From contig JAGXLK010000268.1 in the NCBI GenBank assembly GCA_018334735.1, positions 1-5,022 on the forward strand: 5,022 bases of DNA, read 5' to 3'. The stretch comes from Planctomycetota bacterium (lineage in GTDB: Bacteria > Planctomycetota > Brocadiia > SM23-32). Positions within the stretch are counted from its first letter, which is position 1. Each line of letters opens with the position of its first letter. The notes beneath the pieces are model-generated. The model was not told the origin of the DNA. It worked only from the letters and a program-made list of their open reading frames with translations, and made no database searches. This document shows, in pieces, positions 1-5,022 of this stretch. The position numbers were made by a program, and so were the translations under genes.

Positions 1-666
1 GAGGGAACCGGCGGACCGAGCGGCGGTTGTATCCCGGCCGAGCATTTGGATCTGCCGGTGGATTTTGACCGTCTTTCCGAAGTCGGATCGATCATGGGAT
101 CCGGCGGGATGGTGGTAATGGATGAGGATAGCTGCATGGTGGATGTGGCCCGTTATTTCCTGGATTTTCTCAAAGATGAATCCTGTGGCAAATGCACACC
201 ATGCCGCGAAGGAACCCGACGCATGTTCCAGATACTCGATCGTATATGCAACGGCGAGGCGGAAGAGGAAGACCTGGAACTTCTGAAAGAGATTGCCGAG
301 ACGGTTAAAAATACATCCCTGTGCGATCTGGGCAAATCGGCTCCGAACCCCGTTTTGTCCACAATTCAGTATTTTCGAGACGAATACGAAGCGCACATTC
401 AGGAAAAACGGTGCCCCGCCGGTGTCTGCCAGGCCCTCATAACCTTTTCCATCGATCCAGAGAAGTGCATTACGTGCGGTCGGTGCGCGCGGGAATGTCC
501 CGTCGAGTGTATCACCGGGAAGAAAGGCAAGGCCCCATCGAAAGCAACTGAGGAAGACAAAAAAGAAGGCAAAGTCGGCGAGCCCTTCAAAATTAACAGC
601 GAAGCTTGTATTAAATGCGGCACCTGCTACGAGGTATGTCCGGTCGGGGCTGTGGAGAAAAAGTAA
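1..666 (+). CDS. NuoF/HydB/HndC-like NAD(P)H dehydrogenase flavoprotein subunit with two C-terminal ferredoxin motifs (5'-truncated)
   Basis: The reading frame is open from base 1 to a TAA stop at 664-666, so the gene starts upstream; 221 residues are visible. It opens with GGPSGGCIP, a hallmark of the NuoF/HydB/HoxF family. The N3-type [4Fe-4S] site follows as ESCGKCTPC (visible residues C62, C65, C68) with the distant fourth ligand in SLCDLG (C108). The NADH- and FMN-binding part lies outside the window. After an RCPAGVC motif (C138, C143) come two ferredoxin motifs: CxxCxxCxxxC at C156/159/162/166 and at C203/206/209/213. Complex I NuoF lacks this tail, whereas HydB/HndC-type subunits of electron-bifurcating hydrogenases and NAD(P)-linked formate dehydrogenases have it. 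These subunits exchange electrons between NAD(P)H, FMN and iron-sulfur clusters in the cytoplasm. A Lys/Glu-rich linker (about residues 172-198) separates the two ferredoxin motifs. The stop overlaps the next start, implying translational coupling. The family is confident; the partner enzyme and the choice of NAD or NADP are unknown. Confidence 0.93.
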   Translation, partial: EGTGGPSGGCIPAEHLDLPVDFDRLSEVGSIMGSGGMVVMDEDSCMVDVARYFLDFLKDESCGKCTPCREGTRRMFQILDRICNGEAEEEDLELLKEIAETVKNTSLCDLGKSAPNPVLSTIQYFRDEYEAHIQEKRCPAGVCQALITFSIDPEKCITCGRCARECPVECITGKKGKAPSKATEEDKKEGKVGEPFKINSEACIKCGTCYEVCPVGAVEKK

Positions 667-1445
667 TGGAAGAAATAAACTTCACCATAGATGATCAGAG
701 CATCACGTGCGAAAAGGACGAAATGCTGCTTGATGTGGCTCTGGCGAACGGTTTCGAAATCCCCCATTTGTGCTATCATCAGGCAGAACCGCCTTACGGG
801 TCGTGTCGTCTGTGTTTGGTGGAGATTACAAAACGAGGCAGTTCCTGGGTTGAGGCATCGTGTACATATCCTGTGAGGGATAACGGAATCGAGGTAAAAA
901 CCGATACCGAAGATGTTCGGCGATTTCGAAAGATGAACATGGAATTGCTTCTGGCCCAATGCCCGAACTCGGAGGAAGTTCAGGAGATGGCCCGGGATAT
1001 GGGAGTCGAAGGCGGGCGTCTACCGCCTGACGGGCAGAATGAATGCCTGCTTTGCGGCCTCTGCGTCAACGTTTGCCGGGATTTGATCGGCATCGGTGGA
1101 ATCAATTTCGTAGGGCGAGGAGCAGACAGACGAGTGACGACTCCTTACGATGAACCGTCGAAAGAATGCATCGGATGCGGAGCATGCGCGGAAATTTGTC
1201 CCAGCGGATACATTCAGATTCATGACGAAGATGGAGTACGGAGGATCGAACCATTTGGGATCGAATGCGAGCTGGTAAAATGCCCGGAATGCGGTCGGGG
1301 CTACGTCCCCAAAAAACAGCTCGAATACGTAAAAGATGAACTTGGTGAGGAAAAAAGTGAACTTCTGCGGGGATGTCCCGTTTGTAAGGGACAACGCAGA
1401 GCCGAAGAACTGAAGAAAATCTACGATATCCTGGAAAGCGAATAG
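666..1445 (+). CDS. Compact NuoG/HoxU/HydA-like iron-sulfur protein: [2Fe-2S] + two [4Fe-4S] + zinc-ribbon-like tail
   Basis: This is a 259-residue protein. The ATG at 666 overlaps the upstream TAA by one base and has GGAG at 654-657, eight bases upstream; an in-frame start at 615 is less likely because it would overlap the upstream gene by about 50 bases. Residues 1-80 form a plant-type [2Fe-2S] domain with ligands C36, C47, C50 and C66 (HLCYH, GSCRLC, ASCTYP), as in NuoG, HoxU and HydA. Residues 127-137 (CLLCGLCVNVC) and 168-178 (CIGCGACAEIC) are two [4Fe-4S] motifs. The Cys3-His cluster segment usual between these parts is missing: after MELLLAQC the chain goes straight into a short helix. 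The tail has two knuckles, CPEC (206-209) and CPVC (237-240), which look like a zinc-ribbon or rubredoxin-like metal site. There is no molybdopterin or H-cluster domain, so it is probably an electron-transfer adapter between the NuoF-like flavoprotein and a catalytic partner. No trivial gene name can be assigned safely. Confidence 0.9.
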   Translation: MEEINFTIDDQSITCEKDEMLLDVALANGFEIPHLCYHQAEPPYGSCRLCLVEITKRGSSWVEASCTYPVRDNGIEVKTDTEDVRRFRKMNMELLLAQCPNSEEVQEMARDMGVEGGRLPPDGQNECLLCGLCVNVCRDLIGIGGINFVGRGADRRVTTPYDEPSKECIGCGACAEICPSGYIQIHDEDGVRRIEPFGIECELVKCPECGRGYVPKKQLEYVKDELGEEKSELLRGCPVCKGQRRAEELKKIYDILESE

Positions 1446-1447
1446 CG

Positions 1448-1452
1448 GGAGG
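1448..1452 (+). promoter_or_regulatory. Strong ribosome-binding site of acsB
   Basis: GGAGG within GGGAGGA sits six bases before the acsB ATG, in the 13-base gap after the preceding stop codon. It fixes the acsB start and supports high translation from the shared transcript. Confidence 0.85.
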
Positions 1453-1458
1453 AAACAG

Positions 1459-3645
1459 ATGTCCCATAAGGTGTTCAGCGCCGTTGCCCGTGGCGCACAT
1501 AAGTTTGTTGAAGAGGCCGAAGAAAGCTGGGAAAAAGCGGTTGAAGAACATGGGGAAGACGCGGAAGTTGGATTCCCCGAGACCGCGTTTCACCTGCCCA
1601 TGATTCAGGCTCTTACCGGTGAGAAAGTTAAAACACTGGCTGAAATGAAGCCGATTCTGGAGCACTGTCGTCATGACCTGTTGCATCCCGTTCCCAAAGA
1701 AGAGATGTGGATGCCCTATCTGGGCCACGGCCTGGATGAAGGGGCGGCGACAATGTTTGCTCAGGAAATCATCTGCGCGATCGATTACCTGAACGGCTGG
1801 GAACCGCCCGAGGGCTTCCTCGGTTTTCTCACTGATACCAACCAGCGAGAAGTCGGTATTCAGCTGGTCGATGGTCGTATGCCGGGTTTCGCGGCCATCC
1901 TCGGTCCCGCTCCCGATAGTGCGACAGCTGCGATGATTATAGAAGAGTTGCAGAAACGAAATATTCTGATCTTTCCGTTTGCGAATCGTGACGGCGAGAC
2001 GATGGTGGAACAGTTGAAAGAAGAAAAAGTGCAGTTAGGCTGGGATACTTACATCGTCCCGACCGGTCCCGAGGCGAAACATGGTATTCATGTTTTAAAC
2101 TGGGCGGTCCGAAGTGCGTTGACGTTTGGTGGATTGGAATCCGGTGAATATCAGAAAATTCTCGAGTACTCGCGCGATCGTGTGTTCGCATTCGGCATCA
2201 CGTTTGGCGAAATCCCCGATGATTGGTATGCAACCGGTGCCGGGGCTATTTTGATGGGCTATCCGGTTATCAGCGACCATGAAACAACCCCCCAGGTTTT
2301 GCCCACGGGGGTGACGACTTACGAGGCTTTGGTTCGCGAGACCGATCACGAACAACTGGTGCCGACGTGTATCGAAACTCGCGGTGTGAAAGTGAAGGTG
2401 GAAGAGGTTGATGTGCCTGTGCCGTATGCCGCCGCGTTTGAGGGAGAACGGGTGAGAAAGGGCGACCTGCAGCTGGAATTCGGAGGCAAACACTCTGATT
2501 GTCTCGAATACCTTCACCTGCTGGAAATGGATGATGTCGAGGACGGTTCCATCGAGATCGTCGGCGAAGGTATCGACGATGTCGAGGAAGGTGAGGCTAT
2601 TGACCTCGGCATCGAAGTGCTGGTTGCCGGGCGCGAGATGCAGGAGGATTTCGAAGGTATTCTTGAACGCCAGATACACCTCTATGTCAACCATGCCAGC
2701 GGCGTGATGCATATAGGGCAGCGTAGTATCACGTGGATTCGTGTGAGCAAAGATGCGTATGAGAAAGGGTTCAGGCTGGAACATATTGGGACGATTTTAC
2801 ATGCGAAATTCCACGATGAATACGGCCAGATTGTAGACAAGGTTGCTGTGAGGCTTATCACCGACAAAGATGAGGTCGATTCGTTGCGGGAGAGAGCTGA
2901 GAAAGCGTACCGCGCGCGCGATGAAAAATCTGAGGGTATGAAGGACGAAGACGTGGATCTTTTCTATTCCTGCACGCTTTGCCAGACTTTCGCTCCCAAC
3001 CATGTCTGTGTGGTTAGCCCCGAGCGTCCAGGGTTGTGCGGGGCTTATAGCTGGCTCGATTGTAAAGCGGCTTATCAGATAAGCCCTGAAGGATGCAATC
3101 AGCCTATTCCCAAGGGGAAAACCCTCGACGCTGAAATGGGGGAATGGGAAAAAGTCAACGATTTTGTTTACCAAAACAGCAACAATACGGTGGAAAGGTA
3201 CTGCCAGTATTCGATCATGAACAATCCCATGACATCATGCGGATGTTTTGAATGTATCGTGGCCATTGTGCCCCATGCGAGTGGTTTTTTGGTGGTAAAC
3301 CGAGAATACGGTGGCGGTACGCCGATCGGGATGCCTTTCAGCACACTGGCAGGACAGGTCGGCGGCGGTATTCAAACACCAGGTTTTCTGGGAATAGGCC
3401 GGCGCTATATGCTCAGTGATAAGTTCATCAGCTACGAAGGTGGTCTCCGCCGGATCGTCTGGATGCCCAAGGATTTAAAAGAGGATCTCGGTGACGAACT
3501 GAGGGAACAGTGCGAAAGCATTGGTTACCCCGATCTTTACGATCAAATAGCTGATGAGAACATTGTCGAAAGCGATCCCCAGAAGCTGCTGGAATATCTT
3601 CAGGAGGTCAAGCACCCCGTGCTGGAAATGGAACCGCTGATGTAA
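1459..3645 (+). CDS. acsB: Acetyl-CoA synthase (CO-methylating), beta subunit of the bacterial CODH/ACS complex
   Basis: AcsB condenses CO, a methyl group from the corrinoid iron-sulfur protein and CoA into acetyl-CoA at its Ni-Ni-[4Fe-4S] A cluster; the reaction is reversible. The product is 728 residues, essentially the length of the Moorella thermoacetica enzyme (729). The A-cluster cubane ligands are C505, C508, C517 and C527 (in SCTLCQTFAPNHVC and GLCGAYSW). The CGC motif that holds the distal nickel is at 594-596 (MTSCGCFEC), and C508 would bridge to the proximal nickel. These positions are each exactly one less than in the Moorella enzyme. The N-terminal domain (about 1-310), which contacts CO dehydrogenase, is present; archaeal CdhC lacks it. 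The middle domain spans about 311-500. The ATG at 1459 is supported by GGAGG at 1448-1452, six bases upstream. It lies 13 bases after the preceding gene and so is probably cotranscribed with it. The protein is notably acidic: by hand count about 127 Asp+Glu against 64 Lys+Arg. Additional cysteines at 535, 546 and 599 lie near the cluster-binding segments. Confidence 0.98.
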   Translation: MSHKVFSAVARGAHKFVEEAEESWEKAVEEHGEDAEVGFPETAFHLPMIQALTGEKVKTLAEMKPILEHCRHDLLHPVPKEEMWMPYLGHGLDEGAATMFAQEIICAIDYLNGWEPPEGFLGFLTDTNQREVGIQLVDGRMPGFAAILGPAPDSATAAMIIEELQKRNILIFPFANRDGETMVEQLKEEKVQLGWDTYIVPTGPEAKHGIHVLNWAVRSALTFGGLESGEYQKILEYSRDRVFAFGITFGEIPDDWYATGAGAILMGYPVISDHETTPQVLPTGVTTYEALVRETDHEQLVPTCIETRGVKVKVEEVDVPVPYAAAFEGERVRKGDLQLEFGGKHSDCLEYLHLLEMDDVEDGSIEIVGEGIDDVEEGEAIDLGIEVLVAGREMQEDFEGILERQIHLYVNHASGVMHIGQRSITWIRVSKDAYEKGFRLEHIGTILHAKFHDEYGQIVDKVAVRLITDKDEVDSLRERAEKAYRARDEKSEGMKDEDVDLFYSCTLCQTFAPNHVCVVSPERPGLCGAYSWLDCKAAYQISPEGCNQPIPKGKTLDAEMGEWEKVNDFVYQNSNNTVERYCQYSIMNNPMTSCGCFECIVAIVPHASGFLVVNREYGGGTPIGMPFSTLAGQVGGGIQTPGFLGIGRRYMLSDKFISYEGGLRRIVWMPKDLKEDLGDELREQCESIGYPDLYDQIADENIVESDPQKLLEYLQEVKHPVLEMEPLM

Positions 3646-3661
3646 GGCGGTTAAACTATCT

Positions 3662-3690
3662 TTGATGTCGCCCCGTGCAAATCTAATAAT
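3662..3690 (+). promoter_or_regulatory. Possible sigma70-type promoter for acsC
   Basis: TTGATG at 3662-3667 (four of six matches to TTGACA) is followed after 17 bases by AATAAT at 3685-3690 (five of six matches to TATAAT). Transcription would begin near 3697, giving a leader of about 33 bases before acsC. The match is reasonable and the spacing ideal, but such matches occur by chance in A+T-rich gaps and the organism's sigma factor preferences are unknown. Confidence 0.3.
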
Positions 3691-3714
3691 TCAATCATTA
3701 CGCCTCTGTAAAAG

Positions 3715-3726
3715 AGAGGAAGAGGA
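3715..3726 (+). promoter_or_regulatory. Doubled Shine-Dalgarno sequence of acsC
   Basis: AGAGGA occurs twice back to back (3715-3720 and 3721-3726). The first copy has its AGGA nine bases from the acsC ATG at 3730; in the second, GAGG ends only four bases before it. Either could pair with 16S rRNA, and together they support the ATG at 3730 as the start. The first copy could also pair with CCTCT at 3703-3707. Confidence 0.65.
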
Positions 3727-3729
3727 CTT

Positions 3730-5022
3730 ATGGCTTTAACAGGACTTGACATTTACAAACTGCTCCCCCAGACCGACTGCGGGGATTGCGGTGTGCCAAC
3801 GTGTCTTGCTTTTGCGATGAAAGTGGCCAATAAACAGGCCTCAATTGAAGAGTGCCCTCATGTCTCTGACGACGCGTTGCAGGAGCTCGGTGCAGCCAGT
3901 GCGCCCCCGCAAAAATTGGTGACGGTTGGGGTCGGCCCCACTAAGCTGGAAATCGGCAACGAAACCGTTATGTTCCGTCACGATGAGCGCTTTCAAAAAC
4001 AATGTGGCGTGTCCGTTGTGGTCAAAGATACCGACGATATCGATGCCAAAGCGGAACACATTGATTCCCTCAAATTCGAACGTGTGGGCGAGGTAATCGC
4101 TGTGAATGTTGTGACGCTCGAATGCGAAAGCGGCGAGGGTGGAAGTTTCCAGGAAGCTGCGCAGAAACTCGATGATACTCTCGGCCTGCCACTCGTTCTG
4201 GTGGCGGATTCGGCGGATCTGCTCGCGGGCGCCGCTGAGGCGCTTTCCGACAGCCGCCCTTTGTTGTGGGAGCGAGAAGGACCGTCTGACCAGTTGATCG
4301 AAATGGCGGCCGACTCGGGTCTTCCTATCGTTGTCGAAGGCGATATCGAGACATGTGACGAAAAATCCCAGAAGGCGATGGATGCGGGAGTTGATGAACT
4401 CGTGCTTTGTCCCGGAAAAGTCGATGCCGGCGAAGCCCTGGAATTTGCCACTAAAACCAGACGCGCGGCTCTCGATAAAACATACCGTCCCCTCGGTTTC
4501 CCCGTGTTGCTGAGAGCGTGGAATGAAGATCCAAATATGGCTTCGCTCGAAGCGACTCACTACGTGTCCAAATACGCCGGGATAGTGGTTGTGGAGCCTG
4601 ACAGCCCCGAGTATGTGATGCCCGTCGTGACGATGCGGCAGAGCGTTTACATCGATCCTCAGGTTCCGGTTCAGGTCGAGCAAACTCTACGCGAAGCCAA
4701 CGAACCCGATTCTCAGTCCCCATTGCTCATTACAACAAATTTCTCCCTCACCTACTACAGCGTGCTCAGTGAAGTCGAGGCCAGCCGCGTGGGAACTTAC
4801 ATCCTACCGGTCGATACCGAAGGGACCAGTGTCCTCACGGCCTGGGCGGCCGACAAGTTTGGTCCCGAGCAGATCAAGGCTGCGCTGGAAGCGAGTGGGG
4901 CGTTCGATAAGCTGGATGAAGATCGGTGTCAGCCAGTGATTCCGGGTCTGGTTGCCGTCATCAGCGGAGAACTTGAGGAAGAGATCGGCCAGGATGTTAT
5001 TGTGGGACCAAAAGAAGCGACG
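3730..5022 (+). CDS. acsC: Corrinoid iron-sulfur protein large subunit (CFeSP gamma subunit), 3'-truncated
   Basis: AcsC, with its small-subunit partner AcsD, carries the cobamide that takes the methyl group from methyltetrahydrofolate (via the methyltransferase AcsE) to the A cluster of AcsB. The frame is open from the ATG at 3730 to the window edge, giving 431 residues; the Moorella protein has about 446, so probably only 15-20 residues are missing. The start MALTGLDIYKLLP is typical of the family. The [4Fe-4S] ligands are C17, C20, C25 and C42 (CGDCGVPTC, then EEC), at the same positions as in the Moorella protein. This cluster reactivates oxidised cobalamin to Co(I). A TIM-barrel domain follows (about 60-320), then the C-terminal corrinoid-binding domain with TTNFSLTYYSV from residue 335 and DTEGTSVLTAWAADKF further on. 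The visible end, IVGPKEAT, matches the family's C-terminal region. The protein is strongly acidic (about 75 Asp+Glu against 33 Lys+Arg). It probably shares the acsB transcript, and acsD may follow beyond the edge. Confidence 0.97.
   Translation, partial: MALTGLDIYKLLPQTDCGDCGVPTCLAFAMKVANKQASIEECPHVSDDALQELGAASAPPQKLVTVGVGPTKLEIGNETVMFRHDERFQKQCGVSVVVKDTDDIDAKAEHIDSLKFERVGEVIAVNVVTLECESGEGGSFQEAAQKLDDTLGLPLVLVADSADLLAGAAEALSDSRPLLWEREGPSDQLIEMAADSGLPIVVEGDIETCDEKSQKAMDAGVDELVLCPGKVDAGEALEFATKTRRAALDKTYRPLGFPVLLRAWNEDPNMASLEATHYVSKYAGIVVVEPDSPEYVMPVVTMRQSVYIDPQVPVQVEQTLREANEPDSQSPLLITTNFSLTYYSVLSEVEASRVGTYILPVDTEGTSVLTAWAADKFGPEQIKAALEASGAFDKLDEDRCQPVIPGLVAVISGELEEEIGQDVIVGPKEAT

Larger units (their letters stand above)
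3646..3729 (+). other. acsB-acsC intergenic region
   Basis: This 84-base gap is the only sizeable non-coding stretch in the window. It is A+T-richer in its middle than the flanking genes. It contains a possible promoter (3662-3690), a small hairpin (3703-3719) and a duplicated Shine-Dalgarno sequence (3715-3726). No G+C-rich hairpin followed by a T-run is present, so read-through from acsB into acsC is expected. Confidence 0.8.

Noticed and set aside
46..48. TTG as a start codon for the NuoF-like gene
   Set aside because: The frame is open to base 1 and the residues before it ([12 protein letters not shown]) are part of the conserved NuoF family sequence, so the true start is upstream of the window.
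615..665. Upstream in-frame start for the NuoG-like gene
   Set aside because: It would overlap the end of the preceding gene by about 50 bases and add a stretch with no family similarity; the ATG at 666 has a well-placed GGAG and begins directly at the [2Fe-2S] domain.
2095..2784. Minus-strand open frame (229 codons) opposite acsB
   Set aside because: It is antisense to the conserved middle part of AcsB, and its translation resembles no known family.
2911..2920. Alternating CG run of ten bases
   Set aside because: It lies within acsB and encodes ordinary Arg-Ala-Arg residues in a charged helix; it is too short to argue for a structural role.
3646..3672. Possible terminator after acsB (GGCG ... 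CGCC)
   Set aside because: The stem is only four pairs with a 19-base loop and there is no T-run after it.
3841..4683. Long minus-strand open frame (280 codons) opposite acsC
   Set aside because: It lies wholly antisense to a clearly conserved acsC, shows no recognisable domain and has no convincing ribosome-binding site; it is a by-product of codon use on the plus strand.

Overview
The window is a four-gene, all-plus-strand segment of a bacterial Wood-Ljungdahl (reductive acetyl-CoA) pathway locus. In order: (1) the C-terminal end of a NuoF/HydB/HndC-type NAD(P)H-binding flavoprotein carrying two extra [4Fe-4S] ferredoxin motifs, running in from the left edge (1-666); (2) a compact NuoG/HoxU/HydA-type iron-sulfur protein with a [2Fe-2S] domain, two [4Fe-4S] motifs and a C-terminal CxxC...CxxC zinc-ribbon-like module (666-1445); (3) a full-length acetyl-CoA synthase, acsB (1459-3645); (4) the large subunit of the corrinoid iron-sulfur protein, acsC, nearly complete but cut by the right edge (3730-5022).

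The first three genes are packed as one transcription unit: a 1-base stop/start overlap (TAATG) between genes 1 and 2, and 13 bases with a strong GGAGG ribosome-binding site between gene 2 and acsB. An 84-base gap separates acsB from acsC. It holds a doubled Shine-Dalgarno sequence, a weak hairpin over part of it, and a possible sigma70-like promoter, so acsC may have some independent expression. No terminator, tRNA, repeat array or mobile element is visible.

Functionally, AcsB makes acetyl-CoA from CO (from CO dehydrogenase, whose gene is not in the window), a methyl group delivered by the corrinoid protein AcsC/AcsD, and CoA. All A-cluster ligands of AcsB and all four [4Fe-4S] ligands of AcsC are in place, so both look functional. 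The two upstream genes look like the diaphorase arm of an electron-bifurcating or NAD(P)H-linked complex. Their operon placement suggests that they supply or remove electrons for the pathway, but the partner enzyme (hydrogenase, formate dehydrogenase, Hdr or methylene-THF reductase) is not visible.

The organism is a bacterium rather than an archaeon, because AcsB has the roughly 310-residue N-terminal domain that archaeal homologues lack. It is an anaerobe with moderate G+C content by eye (about 50-55%). It could be an acetogen, or a sulfate reducer or uncultured lineage using the pathway in either direction; the phylum cannot be assigned from the sequence alone. AcsB and AcsC are unusually acidic by hand count, which hints at a saline habitat.
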